From positions 372,001 through 436,000 of the forward strand of contig NZ_JBHRSJ010000034.1 in the NCBI RefSeq assembly GCF_042643485.1: 64,000 nt of DNA. The letters run 5' to 3'. Below the pieces are notes generated by a model that was not told where the DNA came from, ran no database searches, and worked only from the letters and a program-made list of their open reading frames with translations. Source of the stretch: Azotobacter bryophylli. GTDB lineage: Bacteria; Pseudomonadota; Gammaproteobacteria; Pseudomonadales; Pseudomonadaceae. Below are positions 1-9,764 of the stretch, piece by piece; position 1 is the first letter of the stretch; every line of letters starts with the position of its first letter. The translations under genes and the position numbers were made by a program.

Positions 1-51
1 CGTCCTCGGACTTCCTGACGGTCAAGCCGGCCCCGCCTTTCCCGCGGCGCT

Positions 52-2799
52 TTAAGCGCTTTGCCGGGCTTCGCTGGCGAGGCGGACGATGGCCGCCTCC
101 AGCTCGTCCAGGGCGGCTTCGGCGGCCGGGTCCTTCTGCTTGAGCAGGGTCTCGCTGAGCTGACAGGCGGCGCGCAGCTGGGGAACGCCGCAGTAGCGCG
201 TCGCCCCGTGCAGCCGGTGAACCCGCTCGATCAGCGCGGCCCGGTCGCCGTCCTTGCGGGTCTGCTGGATGACCTGGCGGTCGGCGTCCAGGGATGCCAG
301 CAGCATGGACAGCATGTCCGCGGCCAGATCGGGCTTGCCGGCGGCCAGGCGCAGGCCTTCCTCGGGATCGAGCACGCTGAGGTGGCTGATGGAGGTCGAC
401 TTGCTCTGGGCGGGCTTCTGCTCCTGGGTGCGCAGTTGCAGGCCGGTCCACTTGTGCACGACCTGGGCCAGCTGTTGTTCGTTGATCGGCTTGGTCAGGT
501 AGTCGTCCATGCCGCTGTGGAGCAACGCGCGCTTCTCGTCGCTGAGGGCATGGGCGGTCAGGGCGATGATCGGGGTCGCCGAATGGTTCCCGGATCGCTC
601 CCACTCGCGAATCGCCACGGTCGCCTGACGGCCGTCCATGCCGGGCATCTGCACGTCCATGAAGATCAGGTCGAAGCGCGACTGCTTCACCGCTTCCACG
701 GCGGCCAGGCCGCTGTCCGCGACCGATACCTGGGCTCCCATGTCGCTGAGCAGGGTCTTCACCAGCAGCAAGTTGGCCGGGTTGTCATCGACGCAGAGCA
801 GTCTGGGGGCGCGGCCGGACAGCGGCCTCGGGGCCTCGCGTCTGGTCGGCTCGGACTTGAGCAGGTCGCTGATGGCGCGCTGCAGCTTGTCGCTGCAGGC
901 CGGCTTGGCCAGCAACTGGCTGTGGGAGTCCGGCAGGACGTCCTGGTACAGCAGCTGTTCGGTGGTGGGGCAGAGCACCAGACTCTTGCAGCCGAGCTGC
1001 TCGAGGGTGGCGACGCTCCGGCGCAGATCTTCGGCATTGAGGTCCCGGCTGGTCACCCCGAGGACGGCCAGCTCGAATGGTCGGCTCGCCTGGCGGGCGG
1101 CCTCGACTCCGGCGAGCAGGCTCTCCGGCTCGGTGAAGGCGGTGACCTCCATGCCGCAGTCTTCCAGCTGGTGCATCAGGGACTGGCGTGCCAGCTCGTG
1201 CTGCTCCAGCAGGGCCACCCGATGGCCGGGGCTCAGGGCGGGCTTCTCCGCCGTCGCCTTGTCGTCCAGTGGCAGGCTCAGGCTGATCCAGAATTCGGAG
1301 CCCTGGCCCGGCTCGCTGTCGACGCCGATCTCGCCGCCCATCTGCTCGATCAGGCGCTTGGAGATGACCAGGCCCAGGCCGGTGCCGCCGGTCTGACGCG
1401 TCAGCGAGTTGTCGGCCTGACTGAAGGCCTGGAACAGCTCGGCCAGATCCTCCCGGGACAGCCCGATGCCGGTGTCCTGGATGCTGATGCGCAGCTTGGC
1501 GAACTCCTCGCTGACGTCCTCGACCATAGCCCGCACGGCGATGGTGCCCTTGTTGGTGAACTTGATGGCGTTGCTGATCAGGTTGATGAGGATCTGCTTG
1601 AGCCGCAGCGGATCGCCGATCAGCGCCAGCGGCGTGTCGCGGTAGATCAGGCTGACCAGTTCGAGCTGCTTGGCGTGGGCGGTCGGCGCGAGGATGGTCA
1701 GGGTGTCCTGCAGCAGCTCGCGCAGGTTGAAGGGCACGTGCTCGAGAACCAGCTTGCCGGCTTCGATCTTCGAGAAGTCGAGGATCTCGTTGATGATTTC
1801 CAGCAGGCTGTCGGCGGACTTGGCGATGGTGTTCAGGTAGTCCTGCTGGCGGGGCGTCAGGTCGCATTTCTGCAGCAGGTTGGTGAAACCGATGATGCCG
1901 TTCAGCGGCGTGCGAATTTCATGGCTCATGTTGGCGAGGAACTCGGATTTGATCCGGCTCGCCTCCAGGGCTTCCTTGCGCGCCATGTCCAGCTCGATGT
2001 TCTGGATCTCGATGGTTTCCAGGTTCTGACGGACGTCCTCGGTGGCCTGGTCGATGCTGTGCTGCATCTCCTCCTGGGCGTGCTGCAGGACCTCGGCCAT
2101 GCGGTTGATGCCGGCGCCCAGCTCGTCCAGTTCGTGGCTGCCGAGCGGGGGCAGGCGGGTTTCCAGATGGCCGTCGCGCAGTTGCGAGACGCTCTGCTGG
2201 ATGCGTCGCAGGGGGTCGCTGATCGTCCGGCCCATGCGCAGGGCGAGCAGCGCACTGCCGAGCAGCACGGCGAGGATCAGGATCAGGCTGGTGAACAGGC
2301 TGCGGTAGCCCTTCAACAGCGCGCTGTGGTGGGACAGTTCGATGGCGACCCAGCCGAGCAGGCGGTCTTCCTGGTCGCTGCTGTCGCTGGCGAGATTCTG
2401 GTGATAGCCGAGCACCGGCATCAGCAGGTGGGTGTTTTCCGGGGTGGTGACCAGGGTCAGCCGGCTCGGGTCGTGGGGCGGCTGCTCGCTGAGGATGCTC
2501 GGCCCGGCGTGCACCAGGAGCTTGAACTGGGGATCGAAGAAGCTGACCGCGCGGATGTCCGACTGGTCGAGGATGCGATTGGCGATGCGCTGCAGGCGGT
2601 TGTTGTAGCCGTTGGCCAGGGAAGGAGCGCTGAGCGGGGCGAGCTGCTGGGTGATCAGCTGGCCGCGCTCGATGATCTGCTCGCGCATCTCCGACCATTG
2701 CTGCCAGGTGAAGTAGCTGCCCAGAACCAGGGCCAGCAGGCTGCTGGGCAACAGGGTGAGCATGACGATCCTGGCCTTGATGCTGAAATCCTGAAACAC
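52..2799 (-). CDS. gacS: GacS/BarA hybrid sensor histidine kinase
   Basis: Membrane sensor kinase of the Gac/Rsm pathway, which phosphorylates GacA. An N-terminal membrane helix (MLTLLPSSLLALVLGSYF) precedes a periplasmic loop, a second helix and a HAMP region. The H-box FLANMSHEIRTPLNG, N-box (NAIKF), G-box (GTGLGLVISK), a C-terminal receiver with FMDVQMPGMDG and a terminal HPt domain with RVHRLHGATRYCG are all visible. This is the complete four-module phosphorelay. I chose the GTG at 2799 because the family begins close to this point (about 915 residues) and a GGAGAAACAAGG stretch lies just upstream; the frame opens further to 2862. It is divergent from cysM. Confidence 0.93.
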   Translation of the reverse strand: MFQDFSIKARIVMLTLLPSSLLALVLGSYFTWQQWSEMREQIIERGQLITQQLAPLSAPSLANGYNNRLQRIANRILDQSDIRAVSFFDPQFKLLVHAGPSILSEQPPHDPSRLTLVTTPENTHLLMPVLGYHQNLASDSSDQEDRLLGWVAIELSHHSALLKGYRSLFTSLILILAVLLGSALLALRMGRTISDPLRRIQQSVSQLRDGHLETRLPPLGSHELDELGAGINRMAEVLQHAQEEMQHSIDQATEDVRQNLETIEIQNIELDMARKEALEASRIKSEFLANMSHEIRTPLNGIIGFTNLLQKCDLTPRQQDYLNTIAKSADSLLEIINEILDFSKIEAGKLVLEHVPFNLRELLQDTLTILAPTAHAKQLELVSLIYRDTPLALIGDPLRLKQILINLISNAIKFTNKGTIAVRAMVEDVSEEFAKLRISIQDTGIGLSREDLAELFQAFSQADNSLTRQTGGTGLGLVISKRLIEQMGGEIGVDSEPGQGSEFWISLSLPLDDKATAEKPALSPGHRVALLEQHELARQSLMHQLEDCGMEVTAFTEPESLLAGVEAARQASRPFELAVLGVTSRDLNAEDLRRSVATLEQLGCKSLVLCPTTEQLLYQDVLPDSHSQLLAKPACSDKLQRAISDLLKSEPTRREAPRPLSGRAPRLLCVDDNPANLLLVKTLLSDMGAQVSVADSGLAAVEAVKQSRFDLIFMDVQMPGMDGRQATVAIREWERSGNHSATPIIALTAHALSDEKRALLHSGMDDYLTKPINEQQLAQVVHKWTGLQLRTQEQKPAQSKSTSISHLSVLDPEEGLRLAAGKPDLAADMLSMLLASLDADRQVIQQTRKDGDRAALIERVHRLHGATRYCGVPQLRAACQLSETLLKQKDPAAEAALDELEAAIVRLASEARQSA

Positions 2800-2989
2800 C
2801 CTTGTTTCTCCTGCGTGCCTGCGTGCTGTAGCGCAGTGTAGCGGTTGGTCGTGGAGGGGCAATAGGGGCTCCTGGCCTTATGAAAGCAAGGAATAAGTAT
2901 CAGTTCATATGGGTTATGGGCTGCAGCCCTTTGCCAGCTATCATAGTCGCTTCTCTAATTTGTCCGGATTGCAAGGAAGGCCTAGACCC

Positions 2990-3883
2990 ATGCATTTCCC
3001 AACCATCGCCGACTGCGTCGGCAACACCCCTCTGGTGCGTCTGCAGCGCCTGCCGGGCAATACCTCGAATACCTTGCTGGTCAAGCTGGAAGGCAACAAT
3101 CCGGCCGGTTCGGTGAAGGACCGGCCGGCCCTGTCGATGATCTCCCGCGCCGAGTTGCGCGGCGACATCCAGCCCGGCGACACCCTGATCGAGGCCACCT
3201 CCGGCAATACCGGCATCGCCCTCGCCATGGCCGCAGCGATCAAGGGCTACCGGATGGTGCTGATCATGCCGGACAACATGAGCGCCGAGCGCAAGGCAGC
3301 GATGACCGCCTACGGTGCCGAGCTGATCCTGGTGGGCAAGGCCGAGGGCATGGAGGGCGCCCGCGATCTGGCGCTCAAGATGCAGAACGAAGGCCGGGGC
3401 AAGGTCCTCGACCAGTTCGCCAACCAGGACAACCCGGTGGCCCACTACGAGAGCACCGGCCCGGAGATCTGGCGCCAGACCGGCGGCACCATCACCCATT
3501 TCGTCAGCTCCATGGGCACTACCGGCACCATCATGGGCGTGTCCCGCTACCTCAAGGAGCAGAGCCCGGCGGTGCAGATCATCGGCCTGCAGCCCCAGGA
3601 GGGCTCGGCGATTCCGGGCATCCGTCGCTGGCCCGAGGAATACCTGCCGAAGATCTTCGACGCCAGCCGGGTCGACCGGGTGGTCGACATGGCCCAGAGC
3701 GAGGCCGAGGAGGTCATGCGCCGCTTGGCACGCGAGGAGGGCATCTTCTGCGGCGTGTCCTCCGGCGGTGCGGTGGCGGCCATGCTGCGCCTGTCTCAGG
3801 AAGTCGAGAACGCCGTGATGGTGGCGATCGTCTGCGACCGCGGCGACCGCTATCTGTCCACCGGCATCTATGACCAGCCCTGA
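2990..3883 (+). CDS. cysM: Cysteine synthase B
   Basis: PLP-dependent O-acetylserine sulfhydrylase B of cysteine biosynthesis, about 297 residues. The substrate loop VGNTPLVRL, the PLP lysine in NPAGSVKDRPA, the loop EATSGNTGIALA and the C-terminal GVSSGGAVAA phosphate-binding segment are all present. The ATG at 2990 has an AAGGAAGG ribosome site at 2973-2980. The 190-base gap to gacS holds a possible -10 (TATCAT, 2939-2944) but no convincing -35. Gene order gacS-cysM-rlmD-relA is the usual Pseudomonas order. Confidence 0.95.
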   Translation: MHFPTIADCVGNTPLVRLQRLPGNTSNTLLVKLEGNNPAGSVKDRPALSMISRAELRGDIQPGDTLIEATSGNTGIALAMAAAIKGYRMVLIMPDNMSAERKAAMTAYGAELILVGKAEGMEGARDLALKMQNEGRGKVLDQFANQDNPVAHYESTGPEIWRQTGGTITHFVSSMGTTGTIMGVSRYLKEQSPAVQIIGLQPQEGSAIPGIRRWPEEYLPKIFDASRVDRVVDMAQSEAEEVMRRLAREEGIFCGVSSGGAVAAMLRLSQEVENAVMVAIVCDRGDRYLSTGIYDQP

Positions 3884-3921
3884 GCCGATGAGTTTTCCCT
3901 ACGAGTACGAGGCGTTCCACC

Positions 3922-5286
3922 TTGGCTAAACGAACGGGCGGTCTGCGTTTCCAGCCCGCCGGCGGAGCCCGCCCGGCGCAAGTGCCGGTGGGCAAGAAAC
4001 AGGTCCTGACCATCGAGCGGCTGGCTCACGACGGCCGCGGTATCGCCTTTCACGAGGGGCGTACCTGGTTCGTCGCCGGCGCCTTGGCCGGCGAGCAGGT
4101 CGAGGCTCGGGTACTGGCGGCGCGCAGCCAGGTCGTCGAAGCCAGAGTCGAGCGCATCCTCGCGCCGGCGCCGCAGCGACGGCCCGCCACCTGCGCCCAT
4201 GCCGGACGTTGCGGCGGCTGTACCCTGCAGCATATGCCCCATGCCGAGCAGCTGGAGCTGAAGCGGCGCACCCTCGCCGAACAGCTCGCGCGCTTCGCCG
4301 ATCTGGAGCTGGACGAGTGGGCGCCGCCGCTGGTCGGCCCCGAGTTCGGCTACCGCCGCCGCGCGCGGCTGGCGGTGCGCTGGGATGCCAAGGCCGGCCG
4401 GCTGGAGGTAGGGTTCCGCGCCGCGGCCAGCCAGGCGATAGTCGGTATCGACGACTGTCCGGTGCTGGTACAGCCCTTGCAAAATCTCCTGCATACCTTG
4501 CCCGCGCTCCTGCAGGGGCTGGAACGGCCGCAGGTGCTGGGGCATGTGGAATTGTTCCACGGCAATGCCAGTGCAATTCTGGTGCGTCATATTAAGCCCT
4601 TGGCGGAGCGCGACCTGAAGCGGTTGCGGGAGTACTGCTTGGAGCACTCTACACAGCTCTGGCTGCAGGGCGAGGGTGAGCCGGAACCGGACTGTTCCGG
4701 CGAGGCGCTGGGTTATCGCCTGCAGCGCTGGAGTCTGGAGCTGCATTACCGCCCTGGGGACTTCGTCCAGGTGAACGCCCCGGTGAACGAGGCGATGGTC
4801 GCCCAGGCGCTGGAGTGGCTGGCGCCAAGCGGTACGGAACGGGTTCTGGATCTATTCTGCGGTCTGGGCAACTTCGCTCTGCCCCTGGCCCGGCAGGCCC
4901 GCGAGGTGGTGGCGGTCGAGGGCGTGGCGGCGATGGTCGCGCGGGCGCGTCGAAATGCCGAGGACAATGGCCTGGGCAATGCACACTTCCATCAGGCGGA
5001 CCTGTCGAAGCCGTTGGCGGAGGCGTCCTGGGCCGCTGGCGGCTTTCCCGCCGTGCTGCTCGATCCGCCGCGCGACGGAGCGCTGGAGGTCGTGCGTCAG
5101 ATGGGCGCCCTGCAGGCCGAGCGGATCGTCTACGTGTCCTGCAATCCGGCGACCTTGGCTCGCGATGCCGCGGAGCTGGCCGAGCAGGGATATCGTCTGA
5201 GGCGGGCCGGAATACTCGACATGTTTCCGCAGACGGCCCATGTCGAGGCGATGGCGTTGTTCGAGAGGCGCCCCGCTGCGCGCTGA
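3922..5286 (+). CDS. rlmD: 23S rRNA (uracil-1939-C5)-methyltransferase RlmD
   Basis: SAM-dependent methyltransferase that makes m5U1939 in 23S rRNA, 454 residues. An N-terminal TRAM domain is followed by the Fe-S cysteine cluster (CAHAGRCGGCTLQH), the SAM site VLDLFCGLGNFALPLA, and the catalytic motif VYVSCNPATLARD with its nucleophilic cysteine. The start is TTG (MAKRTGGLRFQPAGG), placed by match to the family N-terminus, with a GAGG site upstream. It lies 38 bases after cysM and just before relA. Confidence 0.94.
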   Translation: MAKRTGGLRFQPAGGARPAQVPVGKKQVLTIERLAHDGRGIAFHEGRTWFVAGALAGEQVEARVLAARSQVVEARVERILAPAPQRRPATCAHAGRCGGCTLQHMPHAEQLELKRRTLAEQLARFADLELDEWAPPLVGPEFGYRRRARLAVRWDAKAGRLEVGFRAAASQAIVGIDDCPVLVQPLQNLLHTLPALLQGLERPQVLGHVELFHGNASAILVRHIKPLAERDLKRLREYCLEHSTQLWLQGEGEPEPDCSGEALGYRLQRWSLELHYRPGDFVQVNAPVNEAMVAQALEWLAPSGTERVLDLFCGLGNFALPLARQAREVVAVEGVAAMVARARRNAEDNGLGNAHFHQADLSKPLAEASWAAGGFPAVLLDPPRDGALEVVRQMGALQAERIVYVSCNPATLARDAAELAEQGYRLRRAGILDMFPQTAHVEAMALFERRPAAR

Positions 5287-5400
5287 GAGCGGGCGGTCGC
5301 AGGGCGCCAGCGGAGCCGCGGCTCCATGTGTTTTTCGATCGGCGAGCGGGTCGGCGTCCGGCCGGCGGGCTCGCGGGTCGTCGAGAGAGGAAGGGTATAG

Positions 5401-7650
5401 ATGGTACAGGTGAGAGCGCAGCAGCCGGTCAATACGGATGGCAGTATCAATCTGGAGGCCTGGTTGGATCATGTCCTCAAGATGGACCCGGCCCTCGAAC
5501 GCGAACCGCTGAAGGACGCCTGCGAATTCGCCCGTACAGCCGAACAGCGATGCCTGGAAGGGCGGGAGGCCCCCGCGGAGGGGGCCCCGTCGACCTTCCG
5601 GACGGGGCTGGAAATCGCGGAAATCCTCGCCGACCTCAAGCTGGATCAGGATTCCCTGGTAGCCGCGCTGCTCTATCGCGGCGTGCGTCTGAACCAGATC
5701 AGCCTGGAGCAGGTGCAGAAGCATTTCGGCGCCGTGGTGTCCAAGCTGATCGAGGGCGTGCTGCGGATGGCGGCGATCAGCGCCAGTCTCAATCCGCGCG
5801 AGTCCCTGGTGCTGAACGCCCAGTCCCAGGTCGAGAACCTGCGCAAGATGTTGGTGGCGATGGTCGACGACGTGCGCGTGGCCCTGATCAAGCTGGCCGA
5901 GCGAACCTGCGCGATCCGCGAGGTGAAGAACGGCAGCGAGGAAAAGCGCCGGCGCGTCGCCCGCGAGGTCTTCGACATCTACGCGCCGCTGGCTCACCGT
6001 CTGGGTATCGGCCACATCAAGTGGGAGCTGGAGGATCTGTCCTTCCGCTACCTGGAGCCCGAGCAATACAAGCAGATCGCCAAGCTCCTGCACGAGCGCC
6101 GGCTGGACCGCGAGCAGTTCATCGAGAACGTGGTGCAGCAGCTCAAGCAGGCGCTGGCCGACAACGGCATCCAGGGCGAGATCACCGGCCGGGCGAAGCA
6201 CATCTACTCGATCTGGCGCAAGATGCAGCGCAAGGGGCTGGAGTTCAGCCAGATCTATGATGTGCGCGCGGTGCGCATACTGGTGCCTGAGATCCGCGAC
6301 TGCTACACCGCTCTCGGCATCGTGCATACCCTCTGGCGCCACATTCCCAAGGAGTTCGACGACTACATCGCCAACCCCAAGGAGAACGGCTACCGCTCCC
6401 TGCACACGGCGGTGATCGGCCCGGACGGCAAGGTGCTGGAAGTGCAGATCCGCACCCATGCCATGCACGAGGAGGCCGAACTGGGCGTCTGCGCCCACTG
6501 GCGCTACAAGGGCACCGACGTCAAGTCCACCTCCAGCCATTACGAGGAGAAGATTTCCTGGCTGCGCCAGGTGCTCGAATGGCACGAGGAACTCGGCGAC
6601 ATCGGCGGGCTCGCCGAGCAGCTGCGGGTCGACATCGAGCCGGACCGGGTCTACGTCTTCACCCCCGATGGCCATGCCATCGACCTGCCCAAGGGCTCCA
6701 CGCCGCTGGACTTCGCCTACCGCGTGCACACCGAGATCGGCCACGGCTGTCGCGGCGCCAAGGTCGACGGGCGCATCGTGCCGCTCAACTACAGCCTGCA
6801 GACCGGCGAGCAGGTGGAGATCATCACCAGCAAGCAGGGGGTGCCGAGCCGCGACTGGCTGAACCCCAACCTCGGCTACATCACCACCTCTCGGGCGCGG
6901 GCGAAGATCGTCCACTGGTTCAAGCTGCAGGCCCGCGACCAGAACGTCGCCGCCGGCAAGGCGATGCTCGAGCGCGAACTGTCCCGGCTCGACCTGCCGC
7001 CGGTGGACTACGAGCGCCTGGCGGAAAAGGCCAACCTGAAAACCCCCGACGATATGTTCGCCGCCCTCGGCGCCGGCGATCTGCGCCTGGCCCATGTGGT
7101 CACCCTGGCGCAGCAGCTGGTCGAGCCGGACCGCGGCGCCGAGCAGCTGGATCTCATTCCCCGCAGGTTCGGCGGGGCGGCCAAGCCGGGCAGGCGCGGC
7201 GACATCCAGATCCAGGGCGTCGGCAACCTGCTGACCCAGATCGCCGGCTGCTGCCAGCCGCTGCCGGGCGATCCCATCGTCGGCTACATCACCCAGGGCC
7301 GCGGCGTCACCATCCACCGTCAGGACTGCGCCAACGCCCTGCAGCTGGCCAGCCGCGAGCCGGAGCGGATCATCCAGGTCAGCTGGGGGCCGGCCCCGGT
7401 GCAGACCTACCCGGTGGACATCCTCATCCGCGCCTACGACCGCTCCGGCCTGCTGCGCGACGTCTCCCAGGTGCTGCTCAACGAACGCATCAACGTGCTG
7501 GCCGCCAATACCCTCTCGAACAAGGAGGACAGCACCGCGCAGATGGTCCTGACCATCGAGATCCCCGGGCTCGATGCCCTCGGCCGGCTGCTGGCGCGCA
7601 TCGCCCAGTTGCCCAACATCATCGAGGCGCGCCGGCAGCGCAGCTCCTGA
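5401..7650 (+). CDS. relA: (p)ppGpp synthetase I RelA
   Basis: Ribosome-associated GTP pyrophosphokinase of the stringent response, 749 residues. The N-terminal hydrolase-like domain lacks the HDxxED signature (AALLYRGVRL stands where SpoT has AALLHDxxED), as in true RelA. The synthetase domain (YSIWRKM; NPKENGYRSLHTAV; EVQIRTHAMHEEAE), a TGS domain (VYVFTPDGHAIDLPKG) and a C-terminal ACT domain (YDRSGLLRDVSQVL) follow in order. The ATG at 5401 follows AGAGAGGAAGGG. The 114 bases before it show no clear terminator. Confidence 0.95.
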   Translation: MVQVRAQQPVNTDGSINLEAWLDHVLKMDPALEREPLKDACEFARTAEQRCLEGREAPAEGAPSTFRTGLEIAEILADLKLDQDSLVAALLYRGVRLNQISLEQVQKHFGAVVSKLIEGVLRMAAISASLNPRESLVLNAQSQVENLRKMLVAMVDDVRVALIKLAERTCAIREVKNGSEEKRRRVAREVFDIYAPLAHRLGIGHIKWELEDLSFRYLEPEQYKQIAKLLHERRLDREQFIENVVQQLKQALADNGIQGEITGRAKHIYSIWRKMQRKGLEFSQIYDVRAVRILVPEIRDCYTALGIVHTLWRHIPKEFDDYIANPKENGYRSLHTAVIGPDGKVLEVQIRTHAMHEEAELGVCAHWRYKGTDVKSTSSHYEEKISWLRQVLEWHEELGDIGGLAEQLRVDIEPDRVYVFTPDGHAIDLPKGSTPLDFAYRVHTEIGHGCRGAKVDGRIVPLNYSLQTGEQVEIITSKQGVPSRDWLNPNLGYITTSRARAKIVHWFKLQARDQNVAAGKAMLERELSRLDLPPVDYERLAEKANLKTPDDMFAALGAGDLRLAHVVTLAQQLVEPDRGAEQLDLIPRRFGGAAKPGRRGDIQIQGVGNLLTQIAGCCQPLPGDPIVGYITQGRGVTIHRQDCANALQLASREPERIIQVSWGPAPVQTYPVDILIRAYDRSGLLRDVSQVLLNERINVLAANTLSNKEDSTAQMVLTIEIPGLDALGRLLARIAQLPNIIEARRQRSS

Positions 7651-7737
7651 GCCGATGCAGTGCCCGGAGCCACGCCGGTGTGGCCCGGGCCGCACCACTC
7701 CCGGTCGGGTAGCCCCGCCAAGTTCTAGGAAACCGCC

Positions 7738-8571
7738 ATGTACCAGCTCAACGACCTGCTGCACCTGATGGCCCGCCTGCGCGATCCGCAGTACGGCTGT
7801 CCCTGGGATCTGCAGCAGACCTACGCGAGCATCGTGCCGCACACTCTGGAGGAAGCCTACGAGGTCGCCGACGCCATCGAGCGCGGCGATTTCGCCCATC
7901 TGCCGGGCGAGCTCGGCGACCTGCTGTTCCAGGTGGTCTACTACAGCCAACTGGCCAGGGAAGAAGGGCGTTTCGACTTCTCCGCGGTGGTCGACGGCAT
8001 CACCCGCAAGCTGATCCGCCGGCATCCCCATGTCTTCCCCGATGGCGATCTGTATGGCGCAGCGGACATGCCGAAGCTGTCCGAGGCGGCGGTCAAGCAG
8101 CGCTGGGAGGAGATCAAGGCCGAGGAGCGGGCGGAGAAGGCCGCTGAGCCGCAGCAGCTGTCCCTGCTCGACGACGTGCCAAACGCCCTGCCGGCGCTGT
8201 CCCGCGCGGCCAAGCTGCAGAAGCGCGCCGCCCAGGTCGGCTTTGACTGGCCGGAGGCGCTGCCGGTGGTGGACAAGGTGCGAGAAGAGCTGGACGAGGT
8301 GCTGGAGGCCATGAGCGAGAGCGATCCCGCGGCCATTGCCGAGGAGGTCGGCGACCTGCTGTTCGTGGTGACCAACCTGGCCCGGCATCTCAAGGTCGAT
8401 CCGGAGGCCGCCCTGCGCGCCGCCAACGGCAAGTTCGAGCGGCGTTTCCGCTTCATCGAGGAGCGGCTGCGCGAGGGCGGGCGGCGTCCCGAGGAGTGCG
8501 GCCTGGACGAGCTGGATGCGCTCTGGGGCGAGGCCAAGCGTGCGGAGCGGGAAGGACCTGGCTGCGGTTGA
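7738..8571 (+). CDS. mazG: Nucleoside triphosphate pyrophosphohydrolase MazG
   Basis: House-cleaning NTP pyrophosphatase, 277 residues, with two MazG repeats. The first has CPWDLQQTYASIVPHTLEEAYEVADAI and the second has the REELDEVLEA / EEVGDLLFVVTNLARHL helices; both carry the ExxE...D metal-binding pattern. It follows relA by 87 bases, as in related gamma-proteobacteria where MazG can lower ppGpp. It converges on the lpxO-like gene with a 14-base gap. Confidence 0.93.
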   Translation: MYQLNDLLHLMARLRDPQYGCPWDLQQTYASIVPHTLEEAYEVADAIERGDFAHLPGELGDLLFQVVYYSQLAREEGRFDFSAVVDGITRKLIRRHPHVFPDGDLYGAADMPKLSEAAVKQRWEEIKAEERAEKAAEPQQLSLLDDVPNALPALSRAAKLQKRAAQVGFDWPEALPVVDKVREELDEVLEAMSESDPAAIAEEVGDLLFVVTNLARHLKVDPEAALRAANGKFERRFRFIEERLREGGRRPEECGLDELDALWGEAKRAEREGPGCG

Positions 8572-8585
8572 ATCCGGCCCCGGCC

Positions 8586-9515
8586 TCAGCCGGCGATCCA
8601 GCGGAACAGCAGCACGCCCAGCGCCACGGCCAGGACTGGGCGCACCACGCGATAGGCGGTCGGGTTGGCCCGCTTGAACTGACGGACCCGCGAGCCGATG
8701 GCGTTGCCGATGCGCTTGAAGCCGCCGTAGGCGCGGTTGATCGAGCCGACCCTTTCCCCCTCGACATTCTGCGGCGCGGTGGCGCGGCCGAGCACGCCGC
8801 TGATCCAGCGGTTGATCTGCCGCAGCGGGGAGGGAAGCGGCCGCTCCACGTCGCAGAAGAGGATCAGGCGGGGAGAGTCGGTCTCGTTCTTCACCCAGTG
8901 CACGTAGGTTTCGTCGAACATCACGTCCTCGCCGTCGCGCCAGGCGTAGGGCTGGCCGTCGACGAAGATGCGGCAGGAGTCCGAATTCGGCGTGGCGAGT
9001 CCCAGGTGGTAGCGCAGCGAGCCGCCGAAGGGGTCGCGGTGCGGGTTGAGATGACTGCCGGCCGGCAGCAGGGTGAACATCGCCCCCTTCACCGACGGCA
9101 GGCGGCCGAGCAGTTCGAGGGTTTTCGGGCAGAGCTGGCGGGCCGAGGGCAGGGGGCCGTCGTACCAGGTCAGGTAGAAGCGTTTCCAGCCCTTCTTGAA
9201 GAAGGAGCCGAAGCCGGCCTCGTTGTCGCGCAGGGCGGCACGGATGTAGCCCTCGTCGAACAGCGCCAGGGCTTCGTCGCGGATGGTCTGCCAGTTGTCG
9301 CGCAGGAGGTCCAGCTCCGGGAAGTCGCGGCGCTCGACGTAGGGGCGCGACGGCGTCCGGGAGAACAGGTACATCAGCGAGTTGTAGGGAGTGAACAGCG
9401 CCGAGTAGTTGAACATCTGGCGCAGCAGCGGCAGGCGGGCGCGGCCGCGGAGGTGCACGAACAGGACGCTGGCAAGAAACACGCTTACCAGGGTGGCCTT
9501 GGCGAAGAGTGGCAT
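8586..9515 (-). CDS. lpxO: LpxO-like aspartyl/asparaginyl beta-hydroxylase
   Basis: Probable Fe(II)/2-oxoglutarate dioxygenase that adds a 2-hydroxyl to a secondary lipid A acyl chain, about 309 residues. An N-terminal hydrophobic anchor (LVSVFLASVLFVHL) precedes the beta-hydroxylase core with HLNPHRDPFGGSLRYHLGL (metal His and Asp) and the distal DETYVHWVKNETDSPRLILF segment (second His and 2-oxoglutarate Arg). The ATG at 9515 gives the usual N-terminus; the frame stays open further upstream. LpxO is known in Salmonella and Pseudomonas; the exact acyl substrate here is inferred. Confidence 0.85.
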   Translation of the reverse strand: MPLFAKATLVSVFLASVLFVHLRGRARLPLLRQMFNYSALFTPYNSLMYLFSRTPSRPYVERRDFPELDLLRDNWQTIRDEALALFDEGYIRAALRDNEAGFGSFFKKGWKRFYLTWYDGPLPSARQLCPKTLELLGRLPSVKGAMFTLLPAGSHLNPHRDPFGGSLRYHLGLATPNSDSCRIFVDGQPYAWRDGEDVMFDETYVHWVKNETDSPRLILFCDVERPLPSPLRQINRWISGVLGRATAPQNVEGERVGSINRAYGGFKRIGNAIGSRVRQFKRANPTAYRVVRPVLAVALGVLLFRWIAG

Positions 9516-9764
9516 GGCGGATTCTGCATATGGCCCCGGAGCCGGTAGTGTAGGGCTATCGTTTGACGATGACCATGTGGCAAGGCAGCCAATCATGCTC
9601 GCGATGAGCGGCGAGACTTGCACTGTCCGCATGCAATCGGGAGGATTAGCCCTCGGCTGGCAGGCCGTCGGACGGATTGGCTTCGATCGCCTGTCGACTC
9701 CTGTTGCAGTTTCCCCTTGAATGAGCCTCCGGCCTGGCCGGGGGCGGTTGGATGAGTTCTAACG

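Noticed and set aside
61..2841. 926-codon open frame opposite gacS
   Set aside because: Complete antisense of a well-identified kinase; no recognisable domain.
4852..8388. 1178-codon open frame on the minus strand
   Set aside because: Lies antisense to rlmD, relA and mazG. Composition (Gln/Arg/Leu/Gly-rich, no domains) is that of a GC-rich shadow frame.
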